Positions 1 to 11,458 of a stretch of 64,000 nt of DNA are shown here, piece by piece; position 1 is the first letter of the stretch; every line of letters begins with the position of its first letter. The notes under the pieces were generated by a model. It had not been told where the DNA came from, searched no databases, and worked only from the letters and a program-made list of their open reading frames with translations. A program made the translations under genes and the position numbers. Source of the DNA: Lutjanus erythropterus (Eukaryota; Chordata; Actinopteri; Lutjaniformes; Lutjanidae); the NCBI GenBank assembly GCA_020091685.1, contig CM034613.1, forward strand, positions 11,707,143-11,771,142, written 5' to 3'.

Positions 1-654
1 TTTGTCGTACATGATATGTACTGATGAATACACCAAGGAATCATCTTTTCTATGTGCTAGCGTCCCATTCATTTAGGTTGAAATCGATCTTGATGTTGAG
101 AAGGCAGTGCACAATGACGCCAAATAAAAATAATCAATAATTCCCTGAAAATGCGTTAAAACTAAAGTAATGAGCCTGATTTGAAAATGTAAGGAATAGA
201 AAGTACAGATTTTCACACTTAGTTACTTCCCCCCTCTGTTTACGTGTTTTCTCCCCTCGATATGTGGAAGAAATATCACTTTAATTGTGAGTCTGAATGT
301 TCCTCAGCTCGAAGGCCTTGGTTTTAACATTTAAATGTGATGTGCTCGAGCTCTGTGTGAAGGTAAATGTTGGCTGGGAAATTCAAATGTCTTTGCTGAC
401 GCAGAACATATCTCCTGGATCAGCCATTGTAAGCCTGCTATTGTGTATCTGAGAGTGACTGACTAAGTCTGTGGCATATGTGCGCTGCATGCTCGTCTCA
501 GTGTGTGTACATAGTAAATCAATGTGTGTATGAGTGTGTGTCTGAGCACATTTTGCATGTCAGCAGCTTATATATGTGTATGGAAGTATATGTATGTATG
601 TATGCATCTCTCTCTGCTGATGTGTCCCTGCAACTATGTATGTGTTTCTGTGTT

Positions 655-712
655 GGCCTTGTGTGTGTGTGTGTTAGTGTGTGTGTGTGCGTTGCTCTGT
701 TTGTGTTTGTGT
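655..712. repeat. GT-rich microsatellite
   Basis: A run of mostly TG dinucleotides with interruptions, inside a wider TG-rich stretch (480-750). The open frames here on both strands are translations of this low-complexity DNA (Cys/Val and Thr/His runs). Confidence 0.85.
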
Positions 713-904
713 GTACACTCACGGTACATATGTGTACGTGTTTGCGGCTGCCACAATGGCATCATCACCCGCCCCTGACGCTTTGATTGTTTTCTCCGCC
801 GCAGCAGAAATGCACCAATTAATATTCAGAGAGTGAGTGAGACAGACACATGCACGCTACACACACACACACACAGGCACAGAAAACACAAAAAAACAAA
901 ACAA

Positions 905-1795
905 CAACAGAAAAAACAGCCGTGAGGGGAGGGAAGGAGGGAGGGAGACGGGCAGGGAGGTGTGATGGAGAGAGGAGTGAGGGGGGAAGAATTGGGGGAG
1001 ATGAAATGAAAGATGGGGGAAAGTGTGTGTGTGAGAGAGATGGAGTGAGATAAGGGTGGAGGGTGGAGGGGCGTAGATGAAATCTGATAGAGTAAAAAAC
1101 AAGAGAAGGAGAGGAAGAAAGGAGTGAGGGATGAGGCTGAGGTGGGGTGAGGAGGAGGTGGAGAGGATCAATATGTACATATTCAGTGAGATATGGTGGG
1201 AAATCAATTGAGAGGAGGGGTGGAGGAATTGATTCAGGGGGAGGGAGGTGGAGGTGGGGGGTCGGGAGGGAAGGAGACGACGGAGGAGGAGGAGGAGGAG
1301 TGCAGAGGTGGAGTGATATGTGGCTACGGCTGCTGTCCTTTTTGTCGCAGTGTCAGGGTATTGATACTGTAATACACTCCTCCACCCCTCCACCCCACCT
1401 CACACAGACACACCATCACCCCCCCCACATCACAATGCTGCCGTGACAACGGCTGTCGCGGCGACGCCTACTGGCACAATGCAGCCACAATACAGAGGGC
1501 ACTGAAGCATCACACACACACACACACACACACACTCTGAGAGAGCAGAGCAGGCCAGAGAGAAAAAAAGAGAAGAAGAAAGGGGTGGAGAAATATAAGG
1601 AGAGAGAGAGAGGTGGAGATTAAGAGGGAGGGAGGAAGATGGATGGATAGAAAGAGGGGGGAGAAAGAAAGAGATGGAGATGGAGAGGAAAGAGGGAGGG
1701 GACGTGGATTGATGGAGAGACAGGAGCGAGGGAAGGAAGGAAGGAAGGATGGAGGGAGTGAGGGTGGGAGGTGGAGGAGAGATATGGCGGGATAA
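905..1795. repeat. Long purine-rich (GGA/GAGA) tract with embedded CA repeat
   Basis: The plus strand is strongly purine-rich from about 905-1,310 and 1,555-1,795, with GGAGG, GAGAGA and GGAA units. A CA microsatellite sits at about 1,512-1,534. Between the two halves (about 1,435-1,505) is a more complex, GC-rich unique segment. The long opposite-strand open frame is only the translation of a pyrimidine tract. Confidence 0.8.
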
Positions 1796-3229
1796 TATTA
1801 CATGTGTAAAATGCCGGAGGGTGTGTGCCCATAGAAACATGTTTAATGGCTTTTATGATTGCGGGGAAGGTTGTGTGAGGTGCCAGTGATGTATGCACTG
1901 CATGTGTGCAAACAACAAGGTGTTTATGGTGAAATGTGGATCCATGTTGGATACTTTATATTTATACCTGTGTCTAGACAGTGTGCATCAATATGCAAAT
2001 ATGTGCTTGTATATAGATTATAGGAGTATTCTGTTGGGATTTTAAGGTCATACTGTTAGTAATCAGTGTTATTTTTTTTATAGCTTTCATGCTTTTTTAC
2101 ATAGTTATTTTTAAAAATGTTAACATATCTACAGGATATTCATGTATCTCCAAAATGTCAGCCTGGTTTTCCACTGTACGACTAAGCATTTTCTGATCCA
2201 ATAGAGCTGTAACTAAGGTTTCGTTTCAATATTGCGGGGGTCACATATTATGTAGGGATCCGCCCCAAGGAAAATGCCTCAAACACTTTATTCCGATGAT
2301 TTTAATGCACCAATTTGTGCCTTTTCTGCAACAATGTATGGTGGAAATGTCTTTAGTTATGTGAAGGAAAACACAAAACTCGGTTAAGTGATGGAATAAT
2401 AATAATGCAATAAATATAATGCAAAATAAAACAGTAGGGATGTCAGGCAAGTGGTTTGTCAAAATAAAAGTCCTCAGCCACTTTTGTGTTTTTACTGAGA
2501 GGGACAAATGCATGACTTCGAAATATTGTGGAGAATCTGTTCCCTCCATCACCCCCAAAATCTACACCTGGCTACAACAATTAATCAATGAAACGATTCT
2601 TTTTTCTTGCGTATACTAGGGGTATGGTTGGCAACTTTTATTAGCAGTTTAAGTTGCAAGGGACTCACTGACTGTAACAGATTACAATTACATTTATTCT
2701 GTATGAGTTCTAAATATTGAGGGAGACCTGTCCCCTCCATCGCACCTCAGATCTACACTCAAGGCTGCGACAGTTTGTCGATTAATCGATTGGAGGAAAG
2801 TTAATTGCCAAATATTCTGTAATTTTTCAAGCAGAAATTGACAAAATATTTGTTGGCTCCAGCTTCTTAAATGTCAGGATTTGTATAACTTATCATAGTC
2901 AACAAAGAGTCTTTGGGTTTTGGACTGTTGGTTAGACAAAAGAAGAAATCTGAAGATGTCAGTTTGGGCTCTGGGAAATTGTGAGCTTCTTTTTTGACAT
3001 TTTATAGATGAAAAAAGGGGTAAAAGCACAATATTTTCTTCATTGTTAAACAACCACCATAGCTGATGTAAATCTATCTGACATGATTCAGGCAGGAATC
3101 ATGATCATGGACGAGATAATATTAAAGTTTTATTCACCTTTTACTGTCCAGCACTACTAGTATCCTATTAGACATTTGTGAAAAACCTTGCCATAATTAC
3201 CATAGAAATTCTTGACTTTGGGCATATGA
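1796..3229. other. No gene seen; AT-rich unique sequence
   Basis: No open frame here has codon structure, splice context or recognisable protein similarity. The sequence is AT-rich and contains no repeat that I could define. Confidence 0.5.
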
Positions 3230-3420
3230 GGTCATTTATGAGGTCATAGTGACCTTTGACCGCCACAATCTAATCAGTTCATCCTAGAGTCCATGTGGAC
3301 GTTTGTGCCAAGTTTGAAGAAATTCTCTCAAGGTGTTCTTGAAATATTGTGTTTATAAGAATGGGATGACCCAAAAACGTAATGCCTGAGGCCACAGCTG
3401 TTGCTGGTGTGATGACACAA
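3230..3420 (+). repeat. Dispersed fish repeat fragment, one unit
   Basis: The segment runs through 'GTGACCTTTGACC', 'AATCTAATCAGTTCATCC', 'TGGACGTTTGTGCCAA' and 'GAAGAAATTC'. The same string of words recurs several times at 50,960-51,500, so both loci belong to one dispersed repeat family. Confidence 0.75.
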
Positions 3421-3639
3421 AAAAGACCAACGAGGTTTTTGAAAAACTGTGACTCACAGAGGTCTTCAAGTCATGAATGTCCACCAAAAAAAGTTGGCTG
3501 ATCGATCCAGTGGCATCTGAGATTACCTGCAGACAAGTTTACACACAAACACACACTCAAGTGATCACATGATCACCTCCGGGCAGAGATAACTTTTCAA
3601 GTTGTCACGTCTGTATTTTTAATATTGCAAAAAATATAA

Positions 3640-4740
3640 TTTATTTTTGTATTCTCACACCTTGAGTTTTTGGTATTGGAATTTGCTATACTGTAAGTCT
3701 GCTGTATCTTCTGTCAATGAAAAATATTTTATGGCAGATCAAGCTGTAATGTTGGCATTTGTCACAGATTTTTATTATTGCAATAAAGATTAATATTGAT
3801 TTGTGGACTATTTATCATGCTATTATTGTACAATTATCCTACTGTATCATACATATATACTGCTGTATGTTCTGAAAAATATTTTTCAACACAAATCAAG
3901 CTGTAAATCTGAAACTAGTGCTCACAGGTTTTGTCTAAGAGGTAATATTTACTTGCAGATTGATCCTCATTGCTTTAAATCATTTGTGTCAACTTGTTAT
4001 TGTGGTTTCTGCTTTACTATAGTTTTTATCTGTTTTATTTCCTGGAGCTGAAAAATATACTTAAGCTCAAATCAAGCTGTAAACCTGTCATTTTTCTTTG
4101 TTATTTAATATTACAATAAATATCGTATCATGGACTTTTTATTGTGGTGTCATCATATCTTGAGTTTTTGGTATTGGTATGTCCTCATTTGCTATACTGT
4201 AAGTCTGCTGTATTATAATATTTTTCAACACAAATGAAAGCTGTAAAGGTTTTTAATATCTTGATAAATATCATAGCATGGACTTTGTACTGCGGTATTA
4301 TCATACCTTACTATTCCGGTATCTCAGCATCCTTTGTTTTATTTTAAGTCTGCTGCATGCTGCATACAACATAAATCAACCTGTAAAGTTGTTGTAAGTT
4401 GTTTTAATATCGTGATAACGATTTATATTGGCTTGTGAACTATTTTTCATGCTATTATCATACTGTATTGTACATATTTACTGTAAGTCTGGGTTATACT
4501 GCTGCATGTTCTGCAGCTGAAAAATATTTTTCAACGCAAATCAAGCTGTAATGTTGCCATTTTTCTATCTTTCTTTGTCTTTTCTGTTTTATAGAATTGT
4601 GATTGAGATTGATCATGAACTTTTTATTGTGTATTATTGTTGTTACCTCTTTATTTATACTCTACATCTGCTGCAGATTGCGCTGCCAAAAATATTTATC
4701 AGCACAAATCAAGCTTTATACCTGAAATCAGTGTTCAAAG
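3640..4740 (+). repeat. Degenerate tandem array, period about 150-175 bp, about seven units
   Basis: Each unit carries a motif like CTGAAAAATATTTTTCAACA followed by CAAATCAAGCTGTAA. Copies start near 3,720, 3,872, 4,048, 4,213, 4,363, 4,517 and 4,688. The other half of the unit repeats CATACT, 'CTGTAAGTCTGCTGTAT' and 'CAATAAA-ATAT'. Copies are well diverged, so the array is old. The open frames inside it are not coding. Confidence 0.75.
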
Positions 4741-4977
4741 GTTTGGTTAAGTTGCAGGTTGTTCCTCTGTACTTTAAATCATTGGTGTCAAACTTGTATT
4801 CAAAGCAGAAAAAATAGAATAAAATAAAAAAAAAACACACTGCCTGCTTTGACCTCCCTTTGCCAAAATGTCTGCGCCGGCATATTACTGTATCTCCCCT
4901 CAACATGCACTCTCATTTACAAAAGAAACGCTTGGCTGGCTGCCTATAAGTCAGTTTATCCGCGTGAGATGACCAAC

Positions 4978-5700
4978 GTCCCTCTTTTTCTTTCTCTCTT
5001 TTTTCCCTCTCACTATCTCATACAGTGTGTGTGTGTGTGTGTATGATCTATAGTTCCCTGCCTGCCCCCCCCCCCCTCCCTCCATCACCCCCTCCTCCAT
5101 CCTCCCTCCCTCACCCTAACCCTTCTTAATATGATGTAAAAAGCTAATCGCATGCAAATGTCTGTTGTCCCGGTAACCGGGCCTGAAAAATCCCTTTGAT
5201 GTTTCCCCCGACTCATTCTCTTCACGTTCTCTTTGTTCGCCACAGTCTCGCTGCTTTGTCAACATCCCCCCTTTTACCCCGCTCGCTCTCTCTCCTTCAT
5301 CCATTCTGCAGCTCTCTCGGCCCTCACTCTTAGTTCTCTCCATTAGAAAAAAAAAAAGTTCTAACTCTACTTTGTGTCTCCCTCTTTCTATAAGCCCCCC
5401 TCTCTATTCTTCCTCTCTTTTTTTCCTCCTCGTGCTCCTGCTCTCCCCTTGACTGTGCCTCTCTGTCTGTCTGCCCCTTCGCCCTCGCTCATTTCCCATC
5501 ATTCCCACCTACTGTCTCCTGTCCTTCTCCTCTGTCGCTCCCTTTCTCTCTCCCTCAGTTCTGCCCCTTCCTGTCCCCCCTCCTCCTCCTCCTCCTCCTC
5601 CCCCTCTCTTTTGCCCAGCCTTTATCTCTCATTCCTCTCCTCTATGTCCCTCACATGCACAGATGGACACACACACTCACTGCCCTCCCCTCCTTCAGAG
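4978..5700. repeat. Polypyrimidine tract with GT microsatellite
   Basis: Mostly C/T on the plus strand (CTCCTCCTCC, CTCTCTCCC), with a TG run at 5,027-5,043. A more complex stretch at about 5,120-5,190 interrupts it and contains an octamer ATGCAAAT (5,152-5,159) and the palindrome CCCGGTAACCGGG (5,169-5,181). Confidence 0.75.
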
Positions 5701-6023
5701 AATTTGATCCCTGGAACTATTTGATATGGCGCTGCACTGTAGTTATCTAATCATTCTGGGGTTTTGTGAGGCCTGGTGGAGGCAGCGGCACAGCTGGCTT
5801 TCACAGAAGAGACCCCGCTCATTACAGCAAGTTGGAGGTGAGGAGGTTACAGGCCTCATTTTGAGGTTAGACCTGCTAAAAAGGTTCAAGCACGACCTCT
5901 AACCCCCCCCCTCCATCACCGTCCCACCACCATCACCCCCCATTTAAATCTCCTCAGAGAGGTTTGCATCCAGTTTTAATTCAACACAGGAAAAAATAAC
6001 AGTACAATTTTATCAAGTAAGCA

Positions 6024-6899
6024 TACACTCTTAAATAAAGGTTCTAACTAGAACCATAAGGGATTCTTTGGCTTGTCCCTGGTTCCATCTGAAAATCTTT
6101 CAGAGACTTATACCTAGAACCATCTGTGAAAGGTTTCATTCAGGTTCTGCCAAGAACCTTCTTATATTCCAAGGGTTTCATCTTGAATCTAACAAGGATG
6201 TTCTAATGAGGACCTTTTATATTCCGAGGGTTTTATCTAGAACCCGCCCACTGTTATATCTCTAATCATCCATTAAAGGTCTCTGAGGTTTTCCCCAGAT
6301 CCTTTTGAGAGGTTCTGAAGGAAAAAACCATCTACAGTGTAATGGTTCTGACCAGAACTCTCTCTGGGGGTTCTATCCAGAAACTTTCCACTTTTTACAG
6401 GTGCTAATAAGGACCAAGTCAGGGGGTTCTACCAAGAACCTTTATATATTACAAAGATTTAATCTAAAACCCACCCAGGGGGTAGAACCTTTTTGTATTC
6501 CAAGGACTTCGAGAACCCACACAGGGGGTTCGACCAAGAACCCATTTATATGTCAATGGTTTTATCTACATCCCACCCAGGTTGTTCTATTGAGAACACT
6601 TATATATTTTGGGATTTTATCTAGAACACACTCAGGGGGTTCTAATGAGAACCCTTTTATATTTCAAGGGTTTTATTGACAGTAGAACTCAAACAGAATT
6701 CTACTGAGAACCCTTTTGTATAATGGTACAAAGAATCCCTGTATGAAAAGGGTTCTTAATCAAACCTTAATTAGTTTTACAAAGAACACTTGACTAAACC
6801 CTCTCCTCAAAAAAATGGTTCTTTAGAAGTAAATGGTTCTGGGTAAAACCTCTGCCCTTCAGGCAGAACCTTTTTGGAACCTTTATTTCTAATAGTGTA
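6024..6899. mobile_element. TA-flanked foldback/MITE element, copy 1, complete
   Basis: The ends are inverted: left TA-CACTCTTAAATAAAGGTTC and right GAACCTTTATTT...AGTG-TA, flanked by TA on both sides. The interior consists of about 20 imperfect 30-45 bp repeats carrying GGTTCT...AGAACC half-palindromes separated by T-rich words such as CCTTTTATATT. It encodes nothing that I can see. Three more copies lie at 23.4, 32.1 and 54.4 kb. Confidence 0.8.
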
Positions 6900-7699
6900 A
6901 CATGCATTTCAAACATTCCACATTCTTTCCAAAAATGTAAACATCAGACAGTCATAGCAACAGAGCAAGAGAAAAAGTTTCCATACATTAATACTGTCTT
7001 GCTGTGGCTTACAAAAAAGTGAGGAATTCTGCATATGACAATCTATACCGCAGTAAGAATGAAAGATGGTGTTCATTACATCGCTTCCAATATAATGCAA
7101 TGTACCAAACAGCTAAAGGCTATGAAGTGTACGAGGCTTCTCCAAGCCAACAAATTACATATTGATTCAGAAACGGCTCAATAGCCATTTGCAATTTTTG
7201 AATTTGAATGCAGATATGAAACGTGCTAAATCTGATAACAGCGACAAGCTGCTGCTGCTGCTGTCTGCAGACACGAGCTTAACCTCCTGCTGCTGCTGGC
7301 TTTCGCTACCTGATGGTTTCATATTGTACCTTAAGCATGATATTGTTTGATAGTGATACACACGTGCTATCCAATCAAACTGGATGATGATTGGTTTTAC
7401 TGACTGCATGCTTGCTGCCATAAATAATAAACTACCTCATATTAAATATTGAAACCTTTTCTTTTTGGCCGCATCGTAACATAAAATGATAAGTTCAACA
7501 TATGCTGTGCATCATTTTGCACTGATGTAATTTCCTCTAAGAGTGTTTTTTTGTTCTGTGAGGTTGAGAAAAACTCAGCAGTGTAACATGTATGTCTATT
7601 AATGAACCCACAAGGGAGTCTAGCAGAGTAGTAGAGGTTAAGCTGCTATTCTGCAAGTTATTTTTGTAGCATGTTCCATTAGTTTTGAGATATGATATC
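6900..7699. other. No gene seen; contains a CTG run
   Basis: AT-rich unique sequence. A short CTG repeat at about 7,247-7,263 is the only low-complexity element. Open frames on both strands are short and unsupported. Confidence 0.5.
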
Positions 7700-8753
7700 T
7701 TAAAGGGATAGTTCAGATTTTAGCCACTTAAGAAAGGCCTTCTTAAAGAAATCTATGTCAGTTTAAGTGTATACTATATTTGGAATATTTTCAGAGCTTT
7801 ACTTTGCTGTTGGACGGCCTTTTTCTACAGGAAACCTCCGTTATATAAGCCAAATATTGCTCAGTCAAACTTCATAGGTGAAATCAGTCACTTTGCCTTG
7901 CAAAACGCAGGAGTTGCTGGCCGACCACTGCCTCGATCAGTTAGTTTTTTTGTGTCATCCTGTGACTTTGGTGAATCTAAAGTAACCTTTTCAAGCACTA
8001 AATTCATACAGTAACACAAACAAATTAACCAATAAATGCAGCAGTAGACCAGAAACTTCTGTGTTCTGTGAGTTAAAATGACTGATTTTGCCAGTAGACT
8101 CTGGTTGAGCAACAGAAAGAGCAATATTTGGCTTATATAATGTTAGTTTCCTGTCAGAAAAGGCTACCCAGCAGTGAGGTAACCTGGTAAAAAATATTCT
8201 AAATATCACATACACTTTTAGCCACTTGTTTAAGTGGCTCTATATTTTGGATGACAATCCCAGTCTGGCGCAACTGTAGTGATGTGTTTTATATCAATCA
8301 ACAATGACTGGTTTGCCAGAGCTGAAGTGGGGAGCAACCAAAGCAACGGAGTATGGTCGGAGCCAAACATCATAAACACGTGTCGAAAGTGTGCATGTAA
8401 TTTTTTTCTCTCTGCCAGAAGGAGTGATCTTGAAACTCAAAGACAGAAGCTGAAAAGAAATATTTTGGGACATTCTAGCGAATTTTGGTGCTTTTGTGCC
8501 ACAGTGTCATGCTTAGCAACTATAGCCAGATTTGCTATCATGGACGCCGGCATTTCCAGCAGATGCTTGAGCACCCACTAAGGTTTGGAAATATCACCCT
8601 GACTCTTTGCGATATTGATTTTTTGTTGCAGTTGAACCTGATTATTCTGGTTGGGGGGTCACGACTTGATAGGCTTGCGATCCACTGTTCTAGGAAAATG
8701 TCGTCCTTTGAGTAACAACCTAGAAGTCAGATTTGAGTAAATTATCTCTTTAA
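7700..8753. mobile_element. TTAA-flanked palindromic (foldback) element, copy A
   Basis: It starts TTAAAGGGATAGTTCA and a matching inverted but diverged end (ATTATCTCTTTAA) lies at 8,741-8,753. The core 7,720-8,245 is a large imperfect palindrome centred near 7,990: GCAAAACGCAGGAGTTGCTGG on the left arm (7,899 onward) is mirrored by CCAGAAACTTCTGTGTTCTG on the right. Copies B (46.2-46.9 kb) and C (56.8-57.4 kb) share this structure. The part right of 8,245 is less certain. Confidence 0.65.
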
Positions 8754-9310
8754 GAATAATCATAAGTAGTTCCTGTCTTCTGACTGCAAGCACAAAACCA
8801 GTAAAACCAGAATATAGCACATCGAACAGATCCACCTTTCTCCATTTTATGGAGGAGGCAGTCCAATCAAGAAAGCTCAGACTAAAAGAAACAACAATAC
8901 CTCTTTGTACACAAATGAACATTGCACAGACACCCATTTTATACCTTTGGCATATAGAATATGGCATCTCATATTAAAGGTATAGTATTAAATTCATTAT
9001 CAGTACACCAAAGAACATTTTTAAAGGCACCAAGAAGCTCATGTTGCTGACATAAGTTACACTTTAAAGAAGCCCTTAAATCCTTGCCACTCATTAGCTT
9101 AAACAAACTGAGTAACAGAGTGTGTAGCAGTCGGATATGATACTGTAAGACCTTCCGTTCATCGTCAAGGCAGTGTTTACTGTAAGTGTCCTGACGCTGA
9201 TTTAGTCACTGTACCAGGCTCTAAAATGGCCTCAGTGAGTGTGTGTGAGCGTGTGAATAGTGCTCCACTGTCTTATAACAATAAGAATGACTGCATGTGT
9301 TGAGGGACAC

Positions 9311-9343
<33 letters not shown>

Positions 9344-10106
9344 ATGCTCACGCCACCCCTGCCTCATTTACATAGATGCAATCACACCTAGCCTATGCCA
9401 CACATTTTTACACAGGCAGGAGGAGGGGAATAAAAAGCCTACAGTACTCCATTCAGCGTTATGAAAATGACAAAGTACATAATACATTCTAAATCTGCAA
9501 TCCTACGGTGGATTTACGCCCTCTATATCACTTCCTGTTTATTATCAGATGCTGGAGCATGTGATGCGTACAGTCAGCCAGCCAGGCAGTCAGTGGTTCA
9601 GACCAAGTGGTTTGGCCTAGTGGGGAGCCGCGGGGCAGACAATGGCCACACTGTGTGGCTGAAGTGCCTTTGGTGTCAATGACTCTGCCAGCAACTGAGA
9701 CTGGCAGATCCAAAATGGCGGAGTGCAGAGAGCCCTGCTGGTGCTTGTCATGGTTTAAACAGGGCAGTTTTGATCCTTTGGAGGCAGCTTTTCTTTGGGG
9801 GCTCATAAAAAAAAAAACGGCTCCAGTTAATCTGCTGGCATTTTATTTGTTTTAAGGAGGTGAAGGGGGCAAGAGAGAACAGGGGGAAGAAGAGCGAGCA
9901 TGTGGGAGAAGTTCAAATAAGAGTCTGAGGGTCTCTCTTTTTTGTCCTCTTGCTCCTCGAAGTCCAGTTTGGCGAGCCCAGAGGTGGAGTAGAGATGATT
10001 ATATCTTCAAAAGGTCCAAGGTCCAGTTCTGATTCTGTGAAAAGATGCAGCAAGAGAGAAAATGAGACAAAAAGAAATCAAGTACTACTTTTATTTTGCA
10101 TAAATA
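8754..10106. other. No gene seen; GT microsatellite at 9,308-9,342
   Basis: Mostly unique sequence. A TG repeat lies at 9,308-9,342. The segment 9,540-9,800 is more GC-rich and complex and has open frames on both strands, but none has splice context or recognisable similarity. Confidence 0.45.
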
Positions 10107-11458
10107 TTAAAGGGAAAATTCACCATTTTTTATTTGGATGTCCAGAATGGCTGGGTATCACTGAAAAAAATTCTATAGCGGTACCAATACCTTGACTTTG
10201 ACACAAGTTCCTGAATGAAACTCAATTTCAATTTTATAAGAATCAAGCCTAGTGTAAAGAAAATTACTTTTCACACTGTACTACAATCCGTCTCTTTAAA
10301 GTAGGAAGTTGTTCAAAGACCTGGGAGCAGCAGGAGAAACTGTTTTTACTCTGCACACTTCACTCGACCTGGATAACTGCACTAAAATAGACAATCTGAA
10401 GAAAAAGGAGAAAGAGGAGGAAATGACTGTGTGGCTGACATTTGTAGTGCTGGGAAATAATGACGGAGTGAGACCCCTTACTTTCTCTGTGCTAAAGAGC
10501 AGCTAGCTCTGCTCTGACAAACATACACTGTGCTAATTTCAGTACTTCAGCCATCAGAAACACTGGTGGGAAGATGTGTTGAACGGACTCACCAACAAGC
10601 TATCAGGATAGCTGAACTGGCTAGCTAACAAGCAGTGCAAAGGTCACTTAACATTAGTTATCTGTTTAGATAATTAACTGGCGATAAAAAAAACAACAAA
10701 AAAAACAAAAACAATGTCCATCTCTGTGCTTAACATTAACGTAATGTTTTGTGTGTGTTTTGTGAGACAGATGTTTAACAGCATTATTGAATCTTGGTAC
10801 AAGCATGTTACGTGTTTAATGCTTCACTGATGCTGATGTGATTTACCCCATAAACCTGGGTTCAGCGATTAGTCGATGTAGTTAACAAAAAATCATGGCA
10901 AAGGAAAGATTTTGCTGCAGGATTTTCTGCACATTGCTTATTATGGGAGCTTAGGATAGCTTGTTAGCTAGCTTAAACTTAAATGCCAGTACAGCTCTGT
11001 CTGTACCTGTGTGCAGGATTCCAGAATCAAGAACCAAAAAATATAAAACATGGACCGCCACAAATTGATTTTCTATTTTAGTAGCTTTGCTCCTCTCTCT
11101 CTGTCGTGTCTAGAAGGGAACGCTTGATTATCAAAGCTCTGGCGAGATTTGTACTGATCACACTTTAGTGGTTCTGGGGTTTTCATCTGGACTCAACCTT
11201 CTCTGTGTCTCCATCTGTCACAAACTTGGGTGAAAAAAATTCAAAACATACCACCAAACATCCAGTAGTCCTTCCTACACACCAGGAACATCACTGTGAC
11301 ATCACTGGATGCAGGAAGAACAACAGATTTTGCAGCAGGAGAACTCAGCTTTCTCAGTCAGTACAGCACACACTGAAGAATTTCTTGCTTCAACTGAGTA
11401 CATTTACCATCAACACTGAATGAACATCCGCCTAAAAAGTGGTGAATTTTCCCTTTAA
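10107..11458. mobile_element. TTAA-flanked DNA transposon-like element, about 1.35 kb, perfect 19-bp ends
   Basis: The left end TTAAAGGGAAAATTCACCA (10,107-10,125) is the exact reverse complement of the right end (11,440-11,458), and imperfect similarity continues inward. The TTAA at each end fits the target duplication used by Kolobok and piggyBac superfamilies; AGGG-type termini favour Kolobok. No transposase is readable, so it is non-autonomous or decayed. Confidence 0.75.

Noticed and set aside
478..786. Cys/Val-rich open frames on the plus strand
   Set aside because: They are translations of TG-rich microsatellite DNA, with no splice or protein support.
857..1393. 178-codon minus-strand open frame
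   Set aside because: It is a translation of the pyrimidine complement of a GGA-rich tract (Ser/Leu/Pro/His runs), not a protein.
5374..5724. 116-codon plus-strand open frame
   Set aside because: Pro/Ser/Leu low-complexity translation of a CT-rich tract.
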